Positions 1 through 9,186 of a stretch of 64,000 nt of DNA are shown piece by piece. The stretch's first letter is position 1. Every line of letters starts with the position of its first letter. The position numbers and the translations under genes were made by a program. The DNA comes from Haladaptatus paucihalophilus DX253 (lineage in GTDB: Archaea; Halobacteriota; Halobacteria; Halobacteriales; Haladaptataceae): assembly GCF_000376445.1 (NCBI RefSeq), contig NZ_AQXI01000002.1:372001-436000 (forward strand), written 5' to 3'. The notes under the pieces are model-generated. The model saw only the letters and a program-made list of their open reading frames with translations. It ran no database searches and had not been told where the DNA came from.

Positions 1-1853
1 GGACCGACGACGGGGAACTCAGAGGGTTCACCAAGGTCACTCGGGACATGACCGAACGGCGGGCGACGAAACAGCGGCTCAAAGAGGAACGCGATTTAAT
101 CGAGCAGGCGCTCGAAACCGTCCCGGTCGGCATCGCCGTCGTCCGGTCGGACGGCACGTTCGTCCGGGCGAACTCCCGCGTCACCGACCGGCTCGGCATC
201 GAGGAGTCGAAGCTGGACCGGTACACGGTGCAGTCGTGGGACCTCTACGACGAGGACGACGAGTCGATTCCCCCCGACGACCGCCCGTTTGCGCGGGTCG
301 CCGAAACCGGCGATCCCGTCGTCGATTTTCGGTGCCAGTTCCACCTCGAAGGGGAAGGTCGTCGGTGGCTCTCTATGAACGTCGCCCCCATCGACGACGG
401 GGACGGAATCGACCGTCTGGTATACGCCATCGACGACATCACCGAACAGAAAGAGCGAACCGACCAACTCCTCCGCGAGCGAAACCAGACCGAACGACTG
501 TTGGAAACGTCGCCGGTCGGCATTTACGTACAGGATGCGGACGGAGAGATACTGCTCGCAAACCGACGAGCGCAGGAACTTCTCGGCCTGTCCGAGGAGG
601 AACTGCGGGAAAAATCGGACGACGCCGACGAGTGGCGGACCCTCGACGCGGACGGGGAACCGCTCGCCGACGGGGAGTCGCCCGCAGCGCGCGTCCACGC
701 GACCGGCGAGACGGTGTACGACGAGGAGATCGCCATCGAAAAACCGGACGGCGAACGCCTGTGGCTGTCCATCAGCGCCGGACCCGTGTACGGGCCCGAC
801 GGGGAGCTGGAACGGGTCATCTCCACCGGTGAAGACATCACCGACCTCAAGCAGCGAGAACACGAACTCGAACGCCGACGGAGCGAACTCGAAACCGAGT
901 TGAGCGAGATTCTCGGCCGCGTTTCGGACGCCTTCTTCGCGCTCGACGACGACTGGCGGTTCACGCACGTCAACGACCGTGCGGAGGATATCCTCCCGGA
1001 ATCCGGCGAAGCGGTGCTCGAACGGCGTTTTTGGGACGTCTTGCCCACCGCCACCGAGACGGTCATGTGGGAGGAGTTTCACGCCGCGATGGACACCCAG
1101 GAGCCGACCAACTTCGAACTCAACGACGAACGGCTCGGCATCTGGATCGAGATGAACGCGTACCCGTCGGAAACGGGTCTCTCGGTGTATTTCCACGACA
1201 TCACCGACCGTAAGGAGCGCGAACGCCGATTGGAGCAGTTCGCAAGCATCGTCTCACACGACCTTCGAAACCCGCTTTCCATCGCGCAGATGTATCTGGC
1301 GGAAGCCGAGATGAACGGTCGAGAAAGCGATTTCGAGGAGGTGAAACGCGCACACGAACGGATGGAACGGATCATCCGCAACCTGTTGCGGATGGCACAG
1401 AACAAGGAGACGGCCATCGAACCGAACGACGTCCCCCTTTCGAGCGTCGTGGAGCGGGCGTGGAACCACGTCAAAACGTTCGACGCGACGCTCTCGGTCG
1501 AGGATGCGATGCCGACCGTGCTGGCCGACGAAGACCGACTCAGAACGGTGTTCGAGAACCTGTTTCGAAACGCGGTCGAACACGGCGGCGAGGACGTTGC
1601 GGTGCTCGTCGGGGCGCTCTCCGACGGGTTCTTCGTGGAAGACGACGGGACGGGAATCCCCCCCGACGAACGCTCCGAGGTGTTCGACTACGGGCACACC
1701 TCGGGGAACGGAACGGGGTACGGACTCACCATTGTCACCGAGTGCGTAGAAGACCACGGCTGGGAGATAGACGTCACCGAATCGTCGAGCGGCGGTGCGC
1801 GGTTCGAAATCCGGGGGGTCACGGAGGGAAGCACGCGGACACGACCGCGGTGA
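1..1853 (+). CDS. Multi-PAS sensor histidine kinase (5' end outside window)
   Basis: The reading frame is open from base 3 and reads as the end of a PAC motif (GFTKVTRDMTERR) before the first Met at 48, so the gene starts upstream of the window. Counting from that Met there are three PAS/PAC modules (about residues 20-135, 145-270 and 285-395). A HisKA dimerisation domain follows, with the phospho-acceptor His in SIVSHDLRNPL near residue 405. The HATPase domain shows an N-box (FENLFRNAVEHGG), G1 (DDGTGIP) and G2 (GYGLTIV). No membrane segment is visible, so the seen part looks like a soluble cytoplasmic sensor. PAS modules of this kind often sense redox, light or small ligands, but the signal here is unknown. 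The stop at 1853 is followed by an HTH_10 gene on the same strand, a common pairing in haloarchaea. Confidence 0.93.
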   Translation, partial: TDDGELRGFTKVTRDMTERRATKQRLKEERDLIEQALETVPVGIAVVRSDGTFVRANSRVTDRLGIEESKLDRYTVQSWDLYDEDDESIPPDDRPFARVAETGDPVVDFRCQFHLEGEGRRWLSMNVAPIDDGDGIDRLVYAIDDITEQKERTDQLLRERNQTERLLETSPVGIYVQDADGEILLANRRAQELLGLSEEELREKSDDADEWRTLDADGEPLADGESPAARVHATGETVYDEEIAIEKPDGERLWLSISAGPVYGPDGELERVISTGEDITDLKQREHELERRRSELETELSEILGRVSDAFFALDDDWRFTHVNDRAEDILPESGEAVLERRFWDVLPTATETVMWEEFHAAMDTQEPTNFELNDERLGIWIEMNAYPSETGLSVYFHDITDRKERERRLEQFASIVSHDLRNPLSIAQMYLAEAEMNGRESDFEEVKRAHERMERIIRNLLRMAQNKETAIEPNDVPLSSVVERAWNHVKTFDATLSVEDAMPTVLADEDRLRTVFENLFRNAVEHGGEDVAVLVGALSDGFFVEDDGTGIPPDERSEVFDYGHTSGNGTGYGLTIVTECVEDHGWEIDVTESSSGGARFEIRGVTEGSTRTRPR

Positions 1854-1979
1854 TCGATTCGGACGACTGCTCCCGCGACTCGTCGTCCCCACGCAACCGC
1901 CATCCTCGGGGTGAGAAATAGAGATACGGGGAGACGGCGAACTGAGTCACTTATCCGTCGGGAGCGGATTCGTGTAGGT

Positions 1980-2618
1980 ATGGTCTCCGGAATCCACGTC
2001 CAACTCGCGGTGAGCGACGCGGACGGGTGTCCCGTTTCGTCGATCAGCGAGGAGTTCGAAATCGAATCCCTCAGCGTGGCCCAACACGCTACCCGAACGG
2101 CGACCGAAGTCGTCGGGGAGCTAACGGTGGACCGGTCCGACGATGCCGGAACGGAACCGGAGGCGGCCGAGGAGGTCTTCGTCGACGAGACGAAATCGGT
2201 GTACCGGTACACGCACGACAACGAGTGTCCGTGCCAGCGCGTGCCGAGTCACGGGTGTCCCGTCCGCACCCTCAGGGCCGACTCCGGCCGACTCATCGTC
2301 TCGTTCATCGCGCCCGACCTCGAAACGCTCCGGGGCGTCGTCACCGACTTGCGGTCGTGTTGCGAGGGCGTCACGGTGAACCGACTCACGCGCTCGGCGG
2401 CCACCGACGAGCGGTCGTTGCTGTTCGTGGACCGCACGGCGTTCACCGACCGCCAGTACGAGGCGCTGGAGACGGCCCACGAGATGGGATATTTCGACTC
2501 GCCGAAGGGCACGACCGCCGAGGAAGTCGCCACCGAAATCGGAATCTCCGTGGCGACGTTCCTCGAACACCTTTCGGTCGCACAGACGAAACTGCTCGAC
2601 CAGATTCTCTCGACGTGA
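1980..2618 (+). CDS. HTH_10 (bacterio-opsin-activator type) transcriptional regulator
   Basis: A 212-residue protein starting at the ATG at 1980; the frame extends further upstream but that part is not convincing coding sequence. The last ~55 residues are a typical HTH_10 domain: TDRQYEALETAHEMGYF, then SPKGTTAEEVATEIGIS and a closing helix FLEHLSVAQTKLLDQIL. The N-terminal ~150 residues form an input domain of the BAT-associated kind, with Cys and His residues around ECPCQRVPSHGCP that could bind a metal. It lies 127 bp after the multi-PAS kinase on the same strand. HTH_10 proteins bind DNA and control sensory or metabolic genes; the target here is unknown. Confidence 0.85.
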   Translation: MVSGIHVQLAVSDADGCPVSSISEEFEIESLSVAQHATRTATEVVGELTVDRSDDAGTEPEAAEEVFVDETKSVYRYTHDNECPCQRVPSHGCPVRTLRADSGRLIVSFIAPDLETLRGVVTDLRSCCEGVTVNRLTRSAATDERSLLFVDRTAFTDRQYEALETAHEMGYFDSPKGTTAEEVATEIGISVATFLEHLSVAQTKLLDQILST

Positions 2619-2732
2619 CGACGGTCGGGGGTGAATCACCGGTCGTCGAAATCCACGAATCGACCGAACGGGGGATTGAATCGAGGACCACGGTGATTGT
2701 TCACACGAGTCTTGGTACCAAATATCGTTAGT

Positions 2733-2741
2733 TTAAATAAA
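2733..2741 (+). promoter_or_regulatory. Probable TATA box of the truncated haemoglobin gene
   Basis: The AT-rich sequence TTTAAATAA stands out in a GC-rich spacer about 60 bp before the ATG at 2801. Its form matches haloarchaeal TATA elements. Transcription would begin roughly 25 bp downstream and leave a short leader. Assigned by eye only. Confidence 0.4.
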
Positions 2742-2800
2742 CCCGAGTATGGTAGTGAAAGGTCGTATGCGGAACCCGGACCGACAATCGTGGTGACGCA

Positions 2801-3160
2801 ATGTCTCAATCAGTTTATCACGAAATCGGCGGACAAAGCGCGGTCGAAGCGGTCGTCACGGATTTCTACGACCGAGTGCTGTCCGACGAGCAGTTGATTC
2901 CGTACTTCGAGGGGATGGACATGGCGGAACTGCGCGCCCACCAGATTCAGTTCATCAGTTCGGTGGCCGGTGGTCCGGTCGAGTACACGGGTGACGACAT
3001 GCGCGAAGCGCACGCGCACCTCGACCTCGACGAATCCGATTTCGATGCCGTCGGCGAATACCTCGAAACCGCGCTCCGAACGAACGGCGTGGACGACGAG
3101 AACGTCGAAGCCATCATGAGCGAAGTCGTCGCGCTCAAGGACCCGATTCTCAACCGATAA
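2801..3160 (+). CDS. Group 1 truncated haemoglobin
   Basis: At 119 residues this has the usual length of a 2-on-2 truncated globin. It opens with the family signature SVYHEIGGQSAVEAVV. The Tyr in DFYDRVLSD fits the B10 position that stabilises bound ligand, and the His in REAHAHLDL fits the proximal (F8) haem ligand. The sequence PYFEGMDMAELRAHQIQF corresponds to the CD-E region. Such globins bind O2 and NO in the cytoplasm and usually serve in NO detoxification or oxygen handling. The start follows a spacer with a TATA-like element. It stands alone; its neighbours are an HTH_10 regulator and an MFS transporter. Confidence 0.93.
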   Translation: MSQSVYHEIGGQSAVEAVVTDFYDRVLSDEQLIPYFEGMDMAELRAHQIQFISSVAGGPVEYTGDDMREAHAHLDLDESDFDAVGEYLETALRTNGVDDENVEAIMSEVVALKDPILNR

Positions 3161-3413
3161 ACGCCGCTTTCGACACGCGAATCGGCGTTCTAATACCCGA
3201 ATCGGCGGTGTAGCGGGGGACGGCAGCGGGACGGACGACGACCGGCCGGAACGACGACGGGACGGTAACGGGACGACCGAACCGACGAAACTGCCGTAAT
3301 CCATCCGTTTATCGGGGTGAACCCTCTCCGACTAGGCATGAGTGAAGATTTGTTTTCGTACCACTGGACCGCGGAGGGTCCGAGGTGTGGAACGGGGACG
3401 CGGTGGTCACGGA

Positions 3414-4694
3414 GTGAGTAGCGACCGCGACACCCGGACCGTCGTCCTCAGCCTCATCGCGGGCGTCTTCTTCGGCGGCGTCGGCGGCGGCGTCGCATTT
3501 CCGACGCTCCCCCGTCTCGGAACCCTGCTCGGGTTCTCGGCGCTGACGGTCGGAATTATCCTCGCCATCAACCGCTTCACCCGGATGCTGTTGAACACGC
3601 CCGCGGGGACGATTCTCGACCGGTTCGGAACGCGGCGGCCGATGCTCGTCGGCTTCACGCTCCAAGGGCTCGCGCCGTTCGGCTACGTGCTCGGACTGAC
3701 GGACGCGTGGACGAACGGACTCGCGGAAGCCGTCCCCGTGACGGCGACCGTCGTGAGCGCCACGACGTTCGCCGGGTCGCGCGTGCTGTGGGGAATCGGG
3801 TCTGCGTTCGTGTTCGTCGGCGCGTTCAGCACGGTAACGAAAGTGACGACGCCCGAGAACCGAGGCAAGTGGACGGGGTACTTGCGCGGCGGCCAGAGTC
3901 TCGGTTTCCCCGCCGGACTGGTCGTCGGCGGACTCGTGGCCAACCTCTACGGCTTCACCCCGGCGTTTCTCGTGGCCGGGTTCGCGGGGTTGTTCGCGGC
4001 GCTCGTCGCGTTCTTCGTCCTGCCGGATTTGAACCCGACCGTCGAGACCGACACCGGACTCCGGGAGATTCCGGGTATCGTCGCCTCGGACGTTCGCATC
4101 CTCTCCGTCGGCCTCGTGAACTTCGTCGTTCGGTTCCTCTTCGCGGGAGTGCTCCTCTCGACGGTCGTGGAGTACGCGGCCGTCGTCGGCATCCGCATCG
4201 GCTTCCTCGACGCGACGGGCATCAGCGGCGTCGTCATGGCCGTCAGCGTGCTGTTTTCCAGCGGGACGACGCTACTGGCGGGACCGGCGTCCGACCGCGT
4301 TTCGAACCGCGCGTTCGTCTCGATTCCGTCGCTCGGCTTTCTCGCCGTCGGCTTCGGCCTCCTCGCGCTGGTTCCCTCGCTCGTGGGAACGTTCGTCGGC
4401 GTGGCGGCCATCGGAATCGGCGTCGAGGGCGTGAACATCCCGCTCCTCGCGTACCTCGGCGACATCAGCCCGGAAAACGACGTGGGAAAACTCGGCGGCG
4501 TGTACAACGTCTTCGGCGACTTCGGCTCCACGGTCGGCCCTCTCGTCGCCCTCCCGTTCGCGGTACGGTTCAGCTACACGACGGAGTATCTGGGTTGCGT
4601 GCTGTTAGTGATTCTGACGGGGGTTCTCGCCGCGCTCACGTTGCTCGGCGAGGACGACCACGAACGGCCCATCGTCGTTCCGAGCGACGACTGA
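3414..4694 (+). CDS. MFS transporter, 12-TM type
   Basis: A hydrophobic protein of about 426 residues with the major facilitator layout: TM1 (VVLSLIAGVFFGGVGGGVAF), a cytoplasmic loop carrying the motif-A-like GTILDRFGTRRP, and a central loop near residue 200 between two six-helix halves. The second half has a similar loop, AGPASDRVSNRAF. The frame is open from an ATG at 3342, but those first residues are Arg/Gly-rich and unlike a transporter N terminus. A GTG at 3414 (VSSDRDTRT) is the more likely start. The substrate cannot be told from sequence. It is a single gene, convergent with the next gene on the minus strand. Confidence 0.85.
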   Translation: MSSDRDTRTVVLSLIAGVFFGGVGGGVAFPTLPRLGTLLGFSALTVGIILAINRFTRMLLNTPAGTILDRFGTRRPMLVGFTLQGLAPFGYVLGLTDAWTNGLAEAVPVTATVVSATTFAGSRVLWGIGSAFVFVGAFSTVTKVTTPENRGKWTGYLRGGQSLGFPAGLVVGGLVANLYGFTPAFLVAGFAGLFAALVAFFVLPDLNPTVETDTGLREIPGIVASDVRILSVGLVNFVVRFLFAGVLLSTVVEYAAVVGIRIGFLDATGISGVVMAVSVLFSSGTTLLAGPASDRVSNRAFVSIPSLGFLAVGFGLLALVPSLVGTFVGVAAIGIGVEGVNIPLLAYLGDISPENDVGKLGGVYNVFGDFGSTVGPLVALPFAVRFSYTTEYLGCVLLVILTGVLAALTLLGEDDHERPIVVPSDD

Positions 4695-4728
4695 GGACGC
4701 TTTCTACGGGTGGTTTCGGTCGGGGAAT

Positions 4729-5640
4729 TCAGCTATCGCGCACCGCCGCACGGAGGAGTCCGGTCCCGTCGGATTCCGTCGGGGAGCGCACCGACAGACA
4801 CAACTCCCAGTCGTCGGCATCGACCGACCGAGCCCACTCTATCGACACCGATTCGGGGTAGATTCGGCGGAGTTCGATGGCGAGCGGGAGAGTCGGGAGG
4901 TACCGTTCGTCCCCCTGTAGGGCGTACTCGGAGAGCCTGACGAGCCACGCTCGCGGGGACACCGCGTCGTCCATCGAGGTGAGTCGGTAGTCCGAGACGA
5001 TGGACACCGAAACGAGGTACTCCAGCACTGTTTCTATCGTCGCCCCGTCATCGACCGTCGGCGGCAATCGGGCCGCTGCCGACGCCAGCACGCGGGCCTG
5101 TTCGTCGGCGGAAAGCCGGTCGGTCAACTCCTCGACCATGCTTTCGAGCAGGATGAGACAGAACTCGTCGCGGTCCGAAATCGACTCCGCGGCGTCCAGA
5201 TACACGTCCATCACCGCTCGCTCGACGGCGGCGAACCCCTCCGTTGCGAGCGTCTCGAAGAGCGCACCGGTGACGTCGTGACAGAAGTCGATGAGGGGTT
5301 GGTGGTCCGTGACCGAATCACCGCCGACGGAACGGGCGGAACGTTGGAGGGTGGGTCGCTGGAACGGCGGTGTGGCGTCCCTCGCCGCGTCGGAACCCCT
5401 CGGCGTCTCGCATACGATGAGGTCGTGATAGGGAAGGTGCGGGTCGTAGCGTCGGAGCGCCGCCCGATATTGTTCGGCGAAACGGAGCGCGGTCTGTGCG
5501 GTGTCCCTGCTCTCGAACCGTTGTCCCGCAATGGGGACCGGACTCGTCCCGGTTCGACCGCAGACGATGCGGTACGTTCCGCCGTCGGTCGCGAGCGATT
5601 CGACGTGCCGACGAATGTCGTGGAGGGTGTTTCCTACCAT
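4729..5640 (-). CDS. Conserved haloarchaeal protein of unknown function
   Basis: I do not recognise a named family in this 303-residue soluble protein. The first ~65 residues (TYRIVCGRTGTSPVPIAGQRF ... ALRFAEQYRAALRRYDP) look like a small alpha/beta domain of a type seen as a stand-alone unit in haloarchaea. Residues ~110-215 are helical and acidic. The last ~90 residues end in an amphipathic strand region (VSIEWARSVDADDWELCLSV). There is no signal peptide and no membrane segment. Downstream on the plus strand is an acyl-CoA synthetase, giving a divergent arrangement with a 268-bp spacer. Confidence 0.75.
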   Translation of the reverse strand: MVGNTLHDIRRHVESLATDGGTYRIVCGRTGTSPVPIAGQRFESRDTAQTALRFAEQYRAALRRYDPHLPYHDLIVCETPRGSDAARDATPPFQRPTLQRSARSVGGDSVTDHQPLIDFCHDVTGALFETLATEGFAAVERAVMDVYLDAAESISDRDEFCLILLESMVEELTDRLSADEQARVLASAAARLPPTVDDGATIETVLEYLVSVSIVSDYRLTSMDDAVSPRAWLVRLSEYALQGDERYLPTLPLAIELRRIYPESVSIEWARSVDADDWELCLSVRSPTESDGTGLLRAAVRDS

Positions 5641-5908
5641 GTGTCAGTCGTGGTTCCGTCGCGGGGGTCAGCAGGACCCAGCGACGGTACCCGTGTCACC
5701 GCCATGTTTTTAGGCTGGCCTAAAACTCTAAAAGTGTTTTGTTTGATTCACGAACGGTCGTAAGTACAGGAACGTTGTTCCGGGTCAGTCGTTGTCGAAC
5801 GGGACGTGCTTCGCGGCCGCGGAGAGTGCGTCCCTTTTGCATCCGGTAATTGCTAGCACGAGTCGAAATCTTTACGCCGTCGTCCGGAAACCATGGACAT
5901 GACAGTTC

Positions 5909-7507
5909 ATGAAGAAGGAAATGACGACGATGGATTTCCTCGACCGCGCCGTCGATCTCTACGACGACGTGGTGGGAGTCATTGCGGATGACGGCACGGA
6001 ATATACGTACGCGGAGTTCAACGAGCGAGTCAACAGTCTGGCGAACGTGTTGGCCGACCGCGGCATCGGACAGGGCGACCGGGTGGCGATGCTCGCATCG
6101 AACACGCACTACTTCCTCGAAGCGCTGTACGCGACCAACCATCTGGGCGCGGTGTACGTCCCGATGAACTACCGCCTCGTTCCGGAGAACTACGAATACA
6201 TCCTGAACGACTGCGAGGCGTCGGTCGTCATCGCGGACTACGACTTCGCCGAGAAGGTGGAGGCGGTCCGCGATTCTGTTCCGGCGGAGACGTTCATCGG
6301 CTACGAGGCCGACGAAATCGACGGCGACTGGGAGGACTACATGACTCTCGTGGACGAGGCATCGGCCGACCCGCCGGAGCGCGCCGACCTCTCGGAGGAC
6401 GACGACGCCAGCATCAACTACACGTCGGGGACGACCGGGGACCCGAAGGGCGTCGTACGCACCCACCGAACCGAACACTGGCACGCGCTCGTGCTCAACC
6501 AACACATGGAGATTCGGGACGACGACACCTACCTCTGGACGCTCCCGATGTTCCACTGCAACGGGTGGGGGCACACCTACGCCATCACCGGGACCGGCGG
6601 TACGCACGTCTGTCTCCGGAAGTTCACGCCGGAACGAACGCTCGGGAAGATTCGGAACCACGACGTGTCGTTCATGTGCGGCGCGCCGACGGTCCTCAAC
6701 CGCGTCATCGCCTATAAAGAGAACAACCCGGACGTGGAGACGACGGGCGACCGCGAGTTGCGCATCGCCACCGCCGGAAGCGCGCCCGCGACGGCGACCA
6801 TCGAGACCGTCGAGGACGACATCAGCTGGCGCATCATCCACATCTACGGCCTGACCGAAACCGCACCCATCATCACGACCTCGAACTCGCCGCGCCGCCT
6901 CGCCACGCGCGGTCGGTCACTCAAGGTCAAACAGGGGAGCGAAGTGCTCGGCACCGATGTTCGCGTCGTCCACGACGACGGAACGGACGTTCCCGCCGAC
7001 GGGCAAACGATGGGCGAAGTCGTCGTCCGCGGCAATCAGGTGATGGACCGCTACCTCAACAAGCCGGAGGCGACCGAGGAGGCGTTCAACGACCGCATCT
7101 CGGGCTACTTCCACACCGGCGACCTCGCTACCATCGACGAGGACGGGATGATATCCATCCAGGACCGCAAGAAGGACATCATCATCTCGGGCGGGGAGAA
7201 CGTCTCGTCCATCGAGGTCGAAGACGTGCTCTACGACCACCCCGAAATCGCCAAAGCGGCCGTCATCCCTACGCCGAGCGACGAGTGGGGTGAATTGGTG
7301 ACCGCCGTCGTCGTCCCGAAACCCGGCGTCGAGCTATCCGATGCGGACGTGGAGGATTTCTGCCGCGACCGGATGGCGGGCTACAAGATTCCGCGCAAGA
7401 TTCTGGTGCAGGAAGACCTACCGGAGACTGCGACGGGCAAGGTCCAGAAGTACCAACTGCGCAAGGAATTCTGGGAAGACGAGGATCGGCTCATCGGACA
7501 AGGGTGA
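5909..7507 (+). CDS. AMP-dependent acyl-CoA synthetase (fatty-acid CoA ligase)
   Basis: A 532-residue ANL-superfamily enzyme that activates a carboxylic acid through an acyl-adenylate to the CoA thioester. The P-loop motif is YTSGTTGDPKGVVRTHR, followed by IYGLTETAP, then GYFHTGDLATIDEDG with the adenylate-binding Asp. The hinge and A8 region is DRKKDIIISGGENVSS. The catalytic Lys of the C-terminal lid lies in ETATGKVQKYQLRK. The length is normal. In-frame ATGs at 5921 and 5930 are possible starts, and the one at 5921 is preceded by AAGGA. This subgroup is usually annotated as medium/long-chain fatty-acid CoA ligase; the true substrate is uncertain. Confidence 0.93.
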   Translation: MKKEMTTMDFLDRAVDLYDDVVGVIADDGTEYTYAEFNERVNSLANVLADRGIGQGDRVAMLASNTHYFLEALYATNHLGAVYVPMNYRLVPENYEYILNDCEASVVIADYDFAEKVEAVRDSVPAETFIGYEADEIDGDWEDYMTLVDEASADPPERADLSEDDDASINYTSGTTGDPKGVVRTHRTEHWHALVLNQHMEIRDDDTYLWTLPMFHCNGWGHTYAITGTGGTHVCLRKFTPERTLGKIRNHDVSFMCGAPTVLNRVIAYKENNPDVETTGDRELRIATAGSAPATATIETVEDDISWRIIHIYGLTETAPIITTSNSPRRLATRGRSLKVKQGSEVLGTDVRVVHDDGTDVPADGQTMGEVVVRGNQVMDRYLNKPEATEEAFNDRISGYFHTGDLATIDEDGMISIQDRKKDIIISGGENVSSIEVEDVLYDHPEIAKAAVIPTPSDEWGELVTAVVVPKPGVELSDADVEDFCRDRMAGYKIPRKILVQEDLPETATGKVQKYQLRKEFWEDEDRLIGQG

Positions 7508-7716
7508 TAGCCTCCTCGAAGAAAGATAGCCCGCTGGAACGCGGCTCGAACCGATCTGCGGTTTTTCTATGCATGTCGAGAACGTGAACTGAACAACCGA
7601 CAGACACACGATGCCGGGGAACGTTATGGCGGTCGGGGGAAAAACAGTGAGTCGATACGATACGACGCGGAACGTTCTCGAAAGCGAACTACAACGGACG
7701 GAGCGGAGGCGATAGC

Positions 7717-8079
7717 ATGGCCGTGGTGGACACCATCATCGTCTTCATCGTCAGCCTGCTCATCGGCGGGTTCGGCATCTACGTCGGGGCGCGGGTGACG
7801 ACCGAATACGCGGGAAGCTACGGCCACGCCATCGTCACGGCGCTGATCGGGTCGATAGTGTGGGGCATCATCAGCTTCTTCGTCGGGTGGATTCCCATCC
7901 TCGGCGCGCTGTTGGCGCTCGTCGCGTGGGTCGGCGTCATCAACTGGCGGTATCCCGGCGGGTGGGGGACGGCCGTCGTCATCGGACTGGTCGCGTGGTT
8001 CGCGGCCGCAATCGTCCTCTACCTGTTCGCGCTGTTCGATATCGTCGCCTCGGGCGCGCTCGGAATCCCCGGCGTCTGA
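7717..8079 (+). CDS. Small integral membrane protein
   Basis: A 120-residue, almost wholly hydrophobic protein with about four membrane segments: VVDTIIVFIVSLLIGGFGIY, AIVTALIGSIVWGIISFFVG, ILGALLALVAWVGVI and AVVIGLVAWFAAAIVLYLFA. Short charged loops separate them, with one GARVTTEYAGS loop. The ATG follows a purine-rich stretch (GGAGGCGATAGC) that could act as a ribosome-binding site. No catalytic motif is seen. It is convergent with the CPBP protease gene only 18 bp away. The function is unknown. Confidence 0.75.
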   Translation: MAVVDTIIVFIVSLLIGGFGIYVGARVTTEYAGSYGHAIVTALIGSIVWGIISFFVGWIPILGALLALVAWVGVINWRYPGGWGTAVVIGLVAWFAAAIVLYLFALFDIVASGALGIPGV

Positions 8080-8097
8080 GCCGCCTATCAACCCGTT

Positions 8098-9075
8098 TTA
8101 CCGGAGTTCCGGGGTCCACACGGACGACGACAGCGAGAGCGGCGGTTCGCGGGAGCGAACCCACCGGGCGATGGCGACCGTTCCGACGACGATAGCGCCG
8201 ACGCCGACCAGCCCCGCTTCGGGGCCGAACGCCCCGCCGGTGAACACGCGGGGACCGACCTGTTCGGTTGCGATGACCGTCACGGGGAGGCGAAGCCCGC
8301 TGACGGAAAAACCGTAGACGCTCGTCTGAAACAGGTTCCACGAGACGTGCAACCCTATCGGAATCGCCAGTTCGCCCGTCACCAGGTAACCCGACGCGAG
8401 CATGACTCCCGCGAGGACGATGACGACCGTACTCGTGAGCGTCGCGTTCGGGTTGAAGACGTGTGCGACGCCGAACAGAATCGACGAACAGAGCGTCGCG
8501 GCCGCGACCGCAACCTCACCAGACACCCGCGGAAACCAGCGGAAACCCTCCGCGAGATTCGTCAGGATGTAGCCTCTCACCAGCAGTTCCTCGCTGACGC
8601 CGACGACGACGAACACGAGAACGGAGGTGAGAAAGACGGTGACGAACGACAGGCCGGACACCGTTCGAAAGAAGCCGGTGACGCGAACCCACCCCAATGC
8701 GAGTTCGGTCAGGAATATCGCGGTCATGAGCGTCGCGCCGAGAGCGAGGCCGAACCCGAAATCGAGCCACCACGTCCGCGACAGGTGAAAGCCGAAGTCC
8801 GAAAACCGACGCCGGTCGATGAACCGACCGACGAGGTACGTGAAGAGACCGACGATGACCAGTTCGAACGAGGTTCGAAACAACAAGCTTCCGAGACGCC
8901 CGAACGACGCGAATTGGAACCCGACGAACGCGGACACCCACACCGGGCGAAGCGAAACCGCCGCGGCGAGCGAAACGACAACGAACACGATTCCGGCGAC
9001 GACGAACCGCCACGGGAGTCGAAGCCGCCGGTCAGTCGCGTTCCAGAAGACGGCTTTTATCGAAGAGAGCACCAC
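8098..9075 (-). CDS. CPBP-family intramembrane metalloprotease
   Basis: A polytopic protein of 325 residues with around eight membrane helices. The three CPBP (CAAX protease / bacteriocin-processing) motifs are present in order: EELLVRGYIL (the EExxxR motif), ILFGVAHVFNPNATL (FxxxH) and GLHVSWNLFQ (HxxxN). In characterised relatives these residues coordinate zinc and cut substrates within or near the membrane. Haloarchaea carry many such paralogues of unknown target. The start is the ATG at 9075; the protein opens with VLSSIKAVFWNATDRRLRLP before the first helix. No partner gene is evident. Confidence 0.88.
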   Translation of the reverse strand: MVLSSIKAVFWNATDRRLRLPWRFVVAGIVFVVVSLAAAVSLRPVWVSAFVGFQFASFGRLGSLLFRTSFELVIVGLFTYLVGRFIDRRRFSDFGFHLSRTWWLDFGFGLALGATLMTAIFLTELALGWVRVTGFFRTVSGLSFVTVFLTSVLVFVVVGVSEELLVRGYILTNLAEGFRWFPRVSGEVAVAAATLCSSILFGVAHVFNPNATLTSTVVIVLAGVMLASGYLVTGELAIPIGLHVSWNLFQTSVYGFSVSGLRLPVTVIATEQVGPRVFTGGAFGPEAGLVGVGAIVVGTVAIARWVRSREPPLSLSSSVWTPELR

Positions 9076-9186
9076 GAAACCGTACGACGAGGAGGGTTGT
9101 TAATCCTTGAGCCCACCCGCTGTTCGATTCGACCGTGCGAATAAAAAAGGGGGATTACGGGAAACGTCGGTGTCACCTCGGCGGCG

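Noticed and set aside
96-1196. 366-codon minus-strand frame inside the first kinase gene
   Set aside because: Shadow of a high-GC coding gene; the plus strand has clear PAS and kinase motifs throughout. The same applies to long antisense frames at 14116-15510, 23044-24768, 25405-26994, 35706-36947, 37911-39215 and 46387-47988.
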